Origin: Verrucomicrobia bacterium UBA3841
GTDB taxonomy: Bacteria > Verrucomicrobiota > Kiritimatiellia > RFP12 > UBA1067
Assembly: GCA_002392765.1 (NCBI GenBank)
Contig: DGHT01000001.1
Span: 21,971 to 73,137 of the forward strand
DNA: 51,167 nt
Direction of reading: 5' to 3'
The notes under the pieces are model-generated. The model ran no database searches. It had not been told where the DNA came from and saw only the letters and a program-made list of their open reading frames with translations. Shown piece by piece: positions 15,984-24,416 of the stretch; positions within the stretch are counted from its first letter, which is position 1; every line of letters starts with the position of its first letter. Position numbers and translations under genes: made by a program.

Positions 15984-16727
15984 ATGATGAACGTCAATTC
16001 GAACGAATGGTACGTGCGCAGTCATGACGGCAAGGTCTACGGTCCGACGACGCTGCGGTCCCTGGTCGTATGGGCCGAAGAAGGGCGCGTGGAGCCGGGC
16101 GGGTTCGTTTCAACCGACAGGAAATCGTGGACTCCCGCGCAGCTTCTTCCCGAGCTCGAGATGAAATGGGTCGTCGAAGCGGAACCCGGCAAGTTCTACG
16201 GACCGTTCAACAGAAAACTCGTATCCAGCCTTTCGAAGTCCGGCGGAATACCGCAGGGAGCCAGCATATACAGGAGGCACGAACTCGATATCGACGAAGA
16301 TCCGCCGCCGAAGATCGTCGAAGTCGAGAAGATCGTCGAGAAGGAAGTTCCCGTCGAAGTCGAGAAAATCGTGGAGAAAATCGTCGAGGTGCCCGTCGAG
16401 AAAATCGTGGAGAAACGCGTAGAGGTGCCCGTCGAGAAAATCGTGGTCAAGGAAGTGCGCGTCGAGGTGCCCGTCGAAGTTCCGGTCGAGAAGATCGTCG
16501 AAAAGATTGTCGAGGTGCCTCCGCAGGCGCGCACGGAGATCGTCGAGCCCGAGGTCGTGTCGCTGTCCGCGCAGGAGCCTCCTGTTCCGGCTTTGGCGGG
16601 CATGTTCAAAAACGCCGATCTTAACAGCCTTGCGGCGCTGGAGGCCGCCGCCAGAAGGGAACTCGAGGCGGCAAAGAAGAGCCGAATCGGAGGAATGGCC
16701 GGATTCTTCTCCAGGAGGAAAAAATGA
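15984..16727 (+). CDS. GYF_2-like domain protein with VEKIVEK repeats (first paralogue)
   Basis: A 247-residue protein with no signal peptide. Residues 8-60 (EWYVRSHDGKVYGP...WAEEGRVEPGGFVS....W) match the GYF_2 pattern WYv..gq.yGP...l..w...G.i.p...v. A second, weaker half-repeat lies at 61-100 (WVVEAEPGKFYGPF). Next is a stretch of about 75 residues made almost wholly of VEKIVEK/VPVE-type units (about 110-185), then an Ala/Glu helix and a basic end (FFSRRKK). GYF_2 domains usually bind proline-rich peptides. A GGAGAAAG ribosome site supports ATG 15984. The stop overlaps the next ATG. Confidence 0.78.
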   Translation: MMNVNSNEWYVRSHDGKVYGPTTLRSLVVWAEEGRVEPGGFVSTDRKSWTPAQLLPELEMKWVVEAEPGKFYGPFNRKLVSSLSKSGGIPQGASIYRRHELDIDEDPPPKIVEVEKIVEKEVPVEVEKIVEKIVEVPVEKIVEKRVEVPVEKIVVKEVRVEVPVEVPVEKIVEKIVEVPPQARTEIVEPEVVSLSAQEPPVPALAGMFKNADLNSLAALEAAARRELEAAKKSRIGGMAGFFSRRKK

Positions 16728-18118
16728 GCGATGTCAAGTGGTATCTGAGGACTTTGGACGATACATTCGGCCCCGAACCGCAGGAGCGTCTTGTAGAGTG
16801 GGCGAAGCTCGGACGCATCCAGCCGGGGCAGGAAATCTCAAGCGACAATCTTGTATGGCGGAAGGTCGAGGACGTTCCGTTCCTCGACATGCGCTATTCC
16901 ATAGATCTGGGCGACGGCAAACCGCCGCGCGGGCCTTTCCACAAGGACGCCGTCGACGCGCTTATGAAATCCGGACGCCTCCCTCCGACGGCGACGGTCG
17001 TCGAAACCCGTCCTCCGTTCGGTTCGGAAGGCGATCTGTCTCCCGTGCCCGTCGCCGAGAAGATAGTCGAGAAGATTGTCGAAAAAAGGGTGGAGATACC
17101 GGTCGAGAAGATAGTCGTCAAGGAAGTCCGCGTCGAGGTGCCCGTCGAGAAGATCGTCGAGAAGGAAGTCCCCGTCGAAGTCGAGAAGATCATCGAGAAG
17201 CGCGTCGAGGTTCCCGTTGAAGTGGAGAAAATTGTCGAGAAGATCGTCGAAAAGAAAGTAGTCGACACCAAGCGCGTGGACGAACTCGAAGCGCTTCTCG
17301 CCGAAGAGCGCCGCCATACGGCGGAGCTTCAGCAGAAGATCGACAAACAGGCAAAGGATTCTGCCGCGCGCGAGTCGGAACTCCAGGACAGGCTCCTCGC
17401 CGAGGCGAAGGAGGCGTCCGCCAGGGAAGCCAAGCTCCGAGAGCAGGTCCTGTCGCTGGAAACCGACCTGCGCCGCCTTCCCGAAACTGCGAGCGAGATA
17501 GCCGATATCCAGGCCGCGGTCTTTTCGCTCATGACCGGCGAGGCCGAGGAGCTTGACAAACTGATCGCCACCGAGAAGGCCGAGGCGGAGGCGTTCAAGC
17601 GCAGACACGAGGAGCGCGCAGACAGGCTGCTGAACCGCCGCCGCGAACTTCTGAAAATGGCCGGCGCGAACGTCGACGAAATGACGCGCAAGGCTCTCCT
17701 GAACCGTCCCGAAGATCCCCGGACCGTGCAGCTCAGGAAGGAACTGGACGAACTCAAGCGCAGTTCCGATTCGATGCAGAGGGAGAGTGAAAGGAAAATC
17801 GCCTCGCTCGAGGAGAAGTTGAGACTGGCCGGCATCGAAGAGGCCCGCCGCCAGGAGAAGCAGAAGGACGTCACCCAGCTCCAGGCGCAGCTGATCGAAC
17901 TTCAGCAGCGGCTCAACACGCGCGAGAAGGAGCTTCTCGCCGAGCGCGAGGCGGCGGAAAGCCTCCGCCAGCACCAAGCCCGCAGCCAGCAGACTCTCAT
18001 GGCGCGTCTGGCGCAGCTCGAGTCGCCGTCGATCGGCACCAGCCAGTCGCTTTCAACAAACCAGAGCCGCGAAGCGAAACTCGTGAAGCTCCCCAAATGG
18101 ATGAGGTTCGGATCATGA
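16724..18118 (+). CDS. GYF_2-like coiled-coil protein with VEKIVEK repeats (second paralogue)
   Basis: A 464-residue paralogue of the upstream gene with the same plan: a GYF_2-like pair at 4-100 (KWYLRTLDDTFGPEPQERLVEWAKLGRIQPG, then a GPF half-repeat), and a repeat tract of VEKIVEK/VPVE units at about 108-183. It is extended by a long coiled coil (about 185-430, rich in ELQ/REK heptads) and a short basic tail. There is no membrane segment. The duplicated architecture and shared repeat suggest that the two proteins assemble with each other or along a common partner. Both ends overlap neighbours by ATGA, so translation is coupled. Confidence 0.78.
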   Translation: MSDVKWYLRTLDDTFGPEPQERLVEWAKLGRIQPGQEISSDNLVWRKVEDVPFLDMRYSIDLGDGKPPRGPFHKDAVDALMKSGRLPPTATVVETRPPFGSEGDLSPVPVAEKIVEKIVEKRVEIPVEKIVVKEVRVEVPVEKIVEKEVPVEVEKIIEKRVEVPVEVEKIVEKIVEKKVVDTKRVDELEALLAEERRHTAELQQKIDKQAKDSAARESELQDRLLAEAKEASAREAKLREQVLSLETDLRRLPETASEIADIQAAVFSLMTGEAEELDKLIATEKAEAEAFKRRHEERADRLLNRRRELLKMAGANVDEMTRKALLNRPEDPRTVQLRKELDELKRSSDSMQRESERKIASLEEKLRLAGIEEARRQEKQKDVTQLQAQLIELQQRLNTREKELLAEREAAESLRQHQARSQQTLMARLAQLESPSIGTSQSLSTNQSREAKLVKLPKWMRFGS

Positions 18119-19692
18119 ATTCGATTTTCTGCGCAGTGCTGGCCGCTCTTTCGATCTGGGAATACCCGCAGCGCCAGCAGAGACACGAGATCCTGAGCAA
18201 GGAATTCATATCGGCCGTGTCCGCGGGCGATTCCGCGGCGATGGAGACTTTTTCCCGCGAGGGCGCGACGCTGCTTCCGGACGATCCGACGTGGCGCTAC
18301 AATTACGCTTGCGCGCTTGCGAGGAACGGCAAGAAGGAAGAAGCGCTCGACACGCTGGAAAAAGCCGTGAGGCTCGGCTACCGCGACACGGTGGGCATCG
18401 GCAACGACCGCGATCTCGCGTCGCTCGCCGGGAATCCGCGTTTCGAGGAGATACTCGAACTCTCCGACAGACTTGCATCGCAGCCGATTCTGAGCGGTCC
18501 GCACGCCGGCATCCCCGCAAGGGGAAGCGCAGGGCGGACTCTCGTGCTCGGATCGCAGAACCTTTCGTGGAACTACGACATCGGAGCATTCGAAGCGAAA
18601 ATGGTTCTCTCCGGACTCGAAGGCGGCGGAAACCGCGGAGACCTTTATTTCAACCGCGACGCCGGCCATTCCCAGCCCGACGTTTCCGAGTTCCCCGGAC
18701 TTACGAAAGTAGTGCTCGAACGCGAAGGGCGCGCGAAGGGCGTCGATCTCGATTTCCCAAACATCGCATTCCCGTATCCCGTGTTCGGAAATTGCAGCAG
18801 GGCGCTCGTGTCGGGTCCGATGTGGCGCAGTCTGCCGCGCGCGCTGATGACAGCCGAGGCCTGGCGGATGAAAGCGGCTTACGCATTCTACCGGTCGAAC
18901 CAGGTCTGGGTGTTCCCCGCAGTGTACGACTGTCCGCCTGCGGGGACGAACGGCGACGTGTTCGCGTCGGTTTCCCCGTACTGGATCCAGACGCAGGGCA
19001 AGAGCTGGTCGGATCTTCCGTATCTAAAGGCCGCGCTGGAAGTCTCCCGCTCCTTGAAGCCGGATGTCAAGGGTTATATCGTCGAACACGGTCTGCTCGC
19101 GCCGACGGTCCAGACGCTCGTCAGGAAGGCCCTCAAAACCGTTTCCGGCGAAGAAGACTACTTGACGTCCAAGGCGCATCCCACCGCATTCCCGGCCAAC
19201 GGAATTGATGTAGAGCGGCTGAAGAAAGCGGCGGCCGGGCTGACGGTCGAACAAGTCCCGCCCGTGGCGACGGTCCTCGGCGTTTCGTCGGCGGGTACGG
19301 AGAATGTCCCGCCGCGTCCGGAGCTTACGTACATGACGCCGTGTGCAAGCGCTTTCGTGCTGAGATGCCCGGACGCGAAGCGCGTGTTCACGCTCGCCGC
19401 AGGCGGCGCCGACGCCTACGAATTCAGAATCGTCCACGGACGCGAGGGCGCGGCGTCGATAAAGCGCATGTCGCCGAATGTCGTGAAAGTATTCCTCGAC
19501 AAGTCGAAGATCGATCCGGCAAACCGCGTCGATCTGGCCGTGTTCGGCAAAAGCGCCTCGTCGCAGTGGGGCGCTCCGGCGTTCGTGTCGTTCGCCGTCG
19601 TCGACAAATCCGCCAAATACGCCGATCCGCTGCTTATAGACAAAGACGATGCCGGGAACGGAGAATCTTCCGGATCGCCGCAAGAAAAATAA
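18115..19692 (+). CDS. TPR-like membrane or secreted protein of the sigma cluster
   Basis: A 525-residue protein starting at the ATGA overlap (ATG 18115; an in-frame ATG at 18097 lies inside the previous gene). A short hydrophobic start (NSIFCAVLAALSIWEY) may be a signal peptide or anchor. Residues about 30-110 form two TPR-like hairpins (DPTWRYNYACALARNGKKEEALDTLEKAV). The large middle (about 140-320) and the C-terminal beta-rich part (DAYEFRIVHG...VKVFLDKSKIDPANRVDLAVFG) are not recognised. The tail is polar. Placement as last gene of the sigma cluster suggests an envelope component or target of the same response. Confidence 0.7.
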   Translation: MNSIFCAVLAALSIWEYPQRQQRHEILSKEFISAVSAGDSAAMETFSREGATLLPDDPTWRYNYACALARNGKKEEALDTLEKAVRLGYRDTVGIGNDRDLASLAGNPRFEEILELSDRLASQPILSGPHAGIPARGSAGRTLVLGSQNLSWNYDIGAFEAKMVLSGLEGGGNRGDLYFNRDAGHSQPDVSEFPGLTKVVLEREGRAKGVDLDFPNIAFPYPVFGNCSRALVSGPMWRSLPRALMTAEAWRMKAAYAFYRSNQVWVFPAVYDCPPAGTNGDVFASVSPYWIQTQGKSWSDLPYLKAALEVSRSLKPDVKGYIVEHGLLAPTVQTLVRKALKTVSGEEDYLTSKAHPTAFPANGIDVERLKKAAAGLTVEQVPPVATVLGVSSAGTENVPPRPELTYMTPCASAFVLRCPDAKRVFTLAAGGADAYEFRIVHGREGAASIKRMSPNVVKVFLDKSKIDPANRVDLAVFGKSASSQWGAPAFVSFAVVDKSAKYADPLLIDKDDAGNGESSGSPQEK

Positions 19693-19705
19693 AAGGAAAA
19701 GGAAA

Positions 19706-21598
19706 ATGGAAAAGAAAACAAACCAGTTCAAGGCTGAAATAGCCGAAATACTCGACCTCGTGGTCAATTCGCTCTACTCGAAGAAGGAGATATTCCTGCG
19801 CGAACTGATTTCCAACGCGTCAGACGCCATCGACAAGGCGAAATACCTGGGTCTCACGCAGAAGGATCTCGTGGCGGACGCTCCGGAGTGGAAGATAGAC
19901 ATATCGTGCGACTCGAAGGCGAAGACGATGATGATCGCGGACAACGGAATCGGAATGGACGCCGATGATCTCGAGAAGAATCTCGGAAGCATCGCCAGTT
20001 CCGGCACGAAGGCGTTCCGCCAGGCCCTCAAGGAAAAAGGGTCCGACGCGCTGCCCGAACTCATCGGACAGTTCGGCGTCGGCTTCTACGCGGCGTTCAT
20101 GGTTGCCGACAAGGTGCGCGTGCTCACCAAAAAACGCGGCACGGACAAGGCGTACGTATGGGAATCGTCGATGGACGGCACCTACACCGTGGGCGAGGCC
20201 GAAAGGGACGGTTTCGGCACGTCCGTCATGCTCCATTTCCGTCCGGAATGCGAGAACTTCCTCGACAGGTGGACGGTGTCCGACCTCGTGCGCAGATACT
20301 CCGACTTCATATCCTATCCGATCCGCTATTCGAAGATCGACGTTCCCGCCGACGAGAAGGATGAAGACCGCAAGCGCCGCGAAGAGGACGAGGCGAAGCC
20401 CTTGAACACGATGGTCGCGCTCTGGAAGCGTCCGAAGAAAGATGTCAAGGATTCCGAGTACGCCGATTTCTACAAGCACCTTTCCCGCGACTGGGAGGAT
20501 CCTTTCGAGACGATTCCGTTCTCCGGCGAAGGACAGGTCGAATTCAAGGCTCTGCTGTTCCTGCCGAAGAAGCCTTCCATGGAACTTTACATGCCCAACC
20601 AGAAACGCGGCCTTTCGCTGTACGTGCGCAACGTGTTCATCGGCGACGACATCGACATGCTTCTTCCGCCGTGGCTCAGGTTCGTGAAGGGCGTCGTCGA
20701 TTCCTCCGACCTTCCGCTGAACGTCAGCCGCGAAATGCTCCAGGACGACGCGATCGTCCAGAAGATCAAATCCGCCGTGACGTCGAAGGTCCTGTCAGTC
20801 CTCGAGGATATAAAGAAAAAGGACGCAAAACGCTACGATGAATTCCACACGGCCTTCGGAGCGGTGCTCAAGGAAGGCGCGTACAACGACTGGACGAACA
20901 AAGAGCGCATCGAAAAACTGATCAAGTTCCCGTCCGCCCGCTCCGACGCCGGCAAGACGCTGTTCCTCGAGGATTACGTGAAGGATATGGCTTCCGGTCA
21001 GAAGGATATCTATTTCATCGTCGCCGAAACCGAAAAGGACGCGCGCAACGCGCCGCAGATCGAATCTGCGCGCAAGCACGGATGCGACGTGCTTCTTTTC
21101 TGCGACCATATCGACGCGTTCCTCGCGGAATCGCTCAGGGAGTTCGACGGACATTCGTTCGTGAACCTCGGCAAGGGCGATGTCGAATTCGGCAGCGAGG
21201 AAGAGCGCAAGGCCGAGAAGGAAAGCCGCGAAAAGGCCGAGGGCGAACTCAAGGGATTTCTCGAGAACGTCAAGAAGAGCCTCGGAGACGCCGTCGGCGA
21301 AGTCAAACTGTCTTCGCGCCTGACCGACTCGCCGTGCTGTCTCGTCGCGAAGGAGAATGCGATCTCGCCGATGATGGCCAGGCTCATGAAGGCGTCGGGA
21401 CAGTCCGTGCCGGAAGAGAAGCGTACGCTCGAGCTGAACGCCGGACATCCTCTCGTCAAGAAGGTCGAAGGGCTTTCCGGCGCCGAATTCGACGACGCGG
21501 TCGCGCTCCTCTACGATTCCGCGCTTATCGCGGAAGGATCGCCGGTCGCGGATCCCGCGAGATTCGGGAAACTTCTGTCGGCGCTGATGCTCAAATAG
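19706..21598 (+). CDS. htpG: Chaperone protein HtpG (Hsp90)
   Basis: A 630-residue bacterial Hsp90. The N-terminal GHKL ATPase shows FLRELISNASDAIDKAKYL, DNGIGM, GSIASSGTKAF and the lid GQFGVGFYAAFMVAD. The middle domain has the RGLSLYVRNVFIGDD region and LPLNVSREMLQ, and the C-terminal dimerisation domain is present (ELNAGHPLVKK near the end). Family similarity begins at MEKKTNQFKAE, so the start is 19706, preceded by AAAAGGAAAAGG, and not the upstream start in the same frame. It starts 13 nt after the sigma-cluster TPR gene and may be read through from it, which would place an Hsp90 in the same regulon. Confidence 0.97.
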   Translation: MEKKTNQFKAEIAEILDLVVNSLYSKKEIFLRELISNASDAIDKAKYLGLTQKDLVADAPEWKIDISCDSKAKTMMIADNGIGMDADDLEKNLGSIASSGTKAFRQALKEKGSDALPELIGQFGVGFYAAFMVADKVRVLTKKRGTDKAYVWESSMDGTYTVGEAERDGFGTSVMLHFRPECENFLDRWTVSDLVRRYSDFISYPIRYSKIDVPADEKDEDRKRREEDEAKPLNTMVALWKRPKKDVKDSEYADFYKHLSRDWEDPFETIPFSGEGQVEFKALLFLPKKPSMELYMPNQKRGLSLYVRNVFIGDDIDMLLPPWLRFVKGVVDSSDLPLNVSREMLQDDAIVQKIKSAVTSKVLSVLEDIKKKDAKRYDEFHTAFGAVLKEGAYNDWTNKERIEKLIKFPSARSDAGKTLFLEDYVKDMASGQKDIYFIVAETEKDARNAPQIESARKHGCDVLLFCDHIDAFLAESLREFDGHSFVNLGKGDVEFGSEEERKAEKESREKAEGELKGFLENVKKSLGDAVGEVKLSSRLTDSPCCLVAKENAISPMMARLMKASGQSVPEEKRTLELNAGHPLVKKVEGLSGAEFDDAVALLYDSALIAEGSPVADPARFGKLLSALMLK

Positions 21599-21617
21599 CC
21601 GGGCGAAGCGTTTTCGC

Positions 21618-21646
21618 TTGATATTTCCGCAGTATTTCGCTATAAT
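21618..21646 (+). promoter_or_regulatory. Sigma-70-like promoter of the VIT/VWA gene
   Basis: TTGATA (21618-21623), 17 nt, TATAAT (21641-21646), close to full consensus. Transcription would begin near 21652, 30 nt before ATG 21682, with AAAGGAG in the leader. Confidence 0.78.
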
Positions 21647-21681
21647 TTTTGCATAAAGCAAATTTGAAAGGAGCTCCGGCC

Positions 21682-24414
21682 ATGTTCTCACCGACTATCG
21701 TGCTTCTCGCCGCCGCCGGCGCCGTTGCCGCCGTCCAAGAGCCACGGCAGCCGGCCGCGCCGCTTCCGCATCCGTCTCCTGTAGTCACAGGAGACGTCCG
21801 CGCGAATGAAAAGCCCGTGGAAACGCAGGTCGAATGGAGCGTTGTCGAAGAAAACTCCTTCTTCAAGCGAAAAAAGGCGGCTATAACGTTCAAAAACCCC
21901 AACTCGCGCGTCATGTCCGGCGAACTGGAATTCCAGATACCGGACGGCGCGTACGTGTGCGGCTATGAACTTGAAGTGAACGGCGAAATGGTCCCGGGCG
22001 TCGTATGCGAAAAAGAAAAGGCCCGCGTCGCATTCGAGAACGAGAAGCGCAAGGGTGTGGATCCAGGACTTGTCGAGCATGTGAAGGGCAATGTGTGGAA
22101 GACGCGCATATTCCCGCTCAATCCCGGAGTCGTCCGCAAGGCCGGGATCGAGATCGTTATGCAGGACGTTCCCCAGGACGCGTCAGGTACGGTGTACGAA
22201 CGCGACGGCGGCGACGTGTTCGCCGCCTGCGCAACCGATGCCGCCGGCGGAGGCGAGACTGTCGCGCAGAAGATCGCCGCGTTCGAAAAGGGGACGATAG
22301 TCTGGGACGCGAGCATGAGCTCGAAGCCGTTCGCCGCGGCGTGGCGCAAGAAGCTCGAGGGTCTGCCCGGGAAGGGCGAGTGGGCGCTTGTCGTATTCCG
22401 CAACGATGTGCAGAGCTATGCAAAGACATACGGCTTCACGAAGGAGATGCTGCTGAATACGATAGACGGTATCGTCTACGACGGCGGAACGGATATCGCC
22501 GCCGCGCTGGAATGTCTTTCGAATCCGGCGGACTTCCCGCGTCCGGCGCTCCTTTTCACTGACGAGATCGACACGCTCGGCCTTGAAGCGCCAAAGTACG
22601 AGGAGATGGCCGGCGTGACGGTGGCGAGCCGCGACGATGCGCCCGCCCGCGCCATAGAGGTCCGCAAGCTCGCGAAGGACGAGAAAATCCCGGACGGCGC
22701 CGCAGTAAAGGAGTCGGGGCTTCTTGCGACCGTGTGGGCGGCGCGGCGGATGCAGGATCTCGCATCGCAGGCGGATACGCGAAAAGACGAGTTTCTCGCC
22801 CTCGGACGCAGGTACGGCGTCGCCGGCCCCGGACTTTCGCTTATTGTTCTCGAAAGCCTGGACCAGTGGTTGCAGTACAAGATCGAGCCGCCGGCGAACC
22901 TCGCCATCCACGACGAGTGGGTCAGGCGGCGCGCGGCGGAAGACGATCCCATCGCCGACAGGAAGGCGAAAGCGGAGCACGAGCAGCTGCTTTTGAAATA
23001 TTGGGAAGAGCGCGTCAAATGGTGGAATGATCCCAAGCCTCCGAGAAAGACGCCGAAGAGCGGACTCTTCGACAATATCGTCGGCCGCAGAAGCGCGAGA
23101 TCGGCTTTGGGAAACTCCGCTGCCGACAGTCTGGCCGCGCCGATGGCCATGGCCGCAGAGGAAATGGACGCGCCTGCAGAAGCTATGGTGGCTTCAGCAC
23201 ACGGCGCTGCTTTTGGCGCCGTGCCGGAGCCGCAGGAAGCGGTCGCCGCCAGTTCCGCGATGATGCGCATGAGATCCGCGGAGCGCATGGAAAAAACCGC
23301 CGCAAAAGCGCCCGGAGCCGCCGGTTCTGCCGCGGCTCCGACCGTCACCTTGAAGGCCTGGGATCCGAAGACGCCGTACATCGACGCAATCAAGGCCGCA
23401 CCGAAAGGAGAGGCGTACAGGGTATATCTCAAAGAACGCGAGGCGCACGGCTCGTCTCCTGCGTTCTATATAGACTGCGCGGGCTGGTTCTACAAGGCGG
23501 GTATGGTTCTGGAGGCAGACCGCATACTTTCGAACCTGGCCGAATTCAAACTTGAGGACGCGGCGCTCTGGCGGTCGATGGGCTGGCGCGCCCGCGAAGC
23601 GGGACGGTACGGTTGCGCAGTTCGCGCGTTCCGCAAGGCTCTTGCCCTGCGCGGCGAGGAGGCGCAGTCTCGCCGCGACCTCGCGCTCGTCTTGATGGAG
23701 GACGCCAAGGATTTGCTTTGCGACGGCGACTGGGAGCGCGTCAGGAAAGCGGACGAACAGCTGATTTCGCTGCGCAACTTCAACAATCCGGCCGACACTC
23801 CGGAAAGCCGTCTGAAGGCAAGGCTTGAAACCGCCCGCAGGGAACTCGAAGAGGCGATGAAGCTTTTCGCGGACGCGGCGTTCAACGTCAGTTCGCGCCG
23901 GAGCGGACGGCGCGACAACGACTTCCAGGTTTCCATCATCGCGCTCGAGGAATTGAACGGCCTCATCGCATGGGTGGACGACGTGAAGTGGCCCGACGGC
24001 GTGAAGCCCGCCGTACCGGAGTTCGACGCCGCCTACCGGCGCGATCTCCCGGTCAAGCTCCGTATAGTGATGAGCTGGGACGCCGACGAAACCGATATCG
24101 ACATCCATGTTCTCGAACCGAACGGCGAGGAGGCGTACTACTCCAACCGCCGCACCGCCGAGGGCGGGTTTGTCTCCGAAGACGTCACGACCGGCTACGG
24201 CCCCGAGGAGTACATGAAAAAGGAACTGGAGAGCGGTACGTACAAAGTGCTTTCCAACTACTTCTCCTCGCATCAGACTGCGCTCACCGGCGCGACGACA
24301 GTGACGGCGACCGTCTACACCGACTGGGGAACGGCGCAGGAAAAACGACAGGTTATGACGATGCGGCTCGACAAGCCGAAGGATAAACATTTCATAGGCG
24401 AAATCACCTTGTAA
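21682..24414 (+). CDS. Secreted VIT-VWA-DUF2135 protein
   Basis: A 910-residue protein with a short Sec signal (FSPTIVLLAAAGAVAAVQ). A VIT domain at about 35-165 is typical of inter-alpha-trypsin-inhibitor-like bacterial proteins (VEENSFFKRKKAAITFKNPN...GELEFQIPDGAYV). A VWA domain follows with MIDAS elements still visible: WDASMS, GGTDIAAAL and LFTDEID. After an Ala/Met-rich linker comes a helical TPR-like part (about 570-720). The C-terminal DUF2135 (about 790-905) has MSWDADETDIDIHVLEPNGEEAYYS. The start is moved from an upstream TTG to ATG 21682 because the TATAAT box and AAAGGAG lie between them. Likely an extracytoplasmic metal-dependent adhesion or complex-forming protein. Confidence 0.85.
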   Translation: MFSPTIVLLAAAGAVAAVQEPRQPAAPLPHPSPVVTGDVRANEKPVETQVEWSVVEENSFFKRKKAAITFKNPNSRVMSGELEFQIPDGAYVCGYELEVNGEMVPGVVCEKEKARVAFENEKRKGVDPGLVEHVKGNVWKTRIFPLNPGVVRKAGIEIVMQDVPQDASGTVYERDGGDVFAACATDAAGGGETVAQKIAAFEKGTIVWDASMSSKPFAAAWRKKLEGLPGKGEWALVVFRNDVQSYAKTYGFTKEMLLNTIDGIVYDGGTDIAAALECLSNPADFPRPALLFTDEIDTLGLEAPKYEEMAGVTVASRDDAPARAIEVRKLAKDEKIPDGAAVKESGLLATVWAARRMQDLASQADTRKDEFLALGRRYGVAGPGLSLIVLESLDQWLQYKIEPPANLAIHDEWVRRRAAEDDPIADRKAKAEHEQLLLKYWEERVKWWNDPKPPRKTPKSGLFDNIVGRRSARSALGNSAADSLAAPMAMAAEEMDAPAEAMVASAHGAAFGAVPEPQEAVAASSAMMRMRSAERMEKTAAKAPGAAGSAAAPTVTLKAWDPKTPYIDAIKAAPKGEAYRVYLKEREAHGSSPAFYIDCAGWFYKAGMVLEADRILSNLAEFKLEDAALWRSMGWRAREAGRYGCAVRAFRKALALRGEEAQSRRDLALVLMEDAKDLLCDGDWERVRKADEQLISLRNFNNPADTPESRLKARLETARRELEEAMKLFADAAFNVSSRRSGRRDNDFQVSIIALEELNGLIAWVDDVKWPDGVKPAVPEFDAAYRRDLPVKLRIVMSWDADETDIDIHVLEPNGEEAYYSNRRTAEGGFVSEDVTTGYGPEEYMKKELESGTYKVLSNYFSSHQTALTGATTVTATVYTDWGTAQEKRQVMTMRLDKPKDKHFIGEITL

Positions 24415-24416
24415 AG

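Noticed and set aside
16309..17270. CRISPR-like regular repeats
   Set aside because: The periodicity is in coding sequence (VEKIVEK units), units are short and adjoin without unique spacers, and no cas genes are near.
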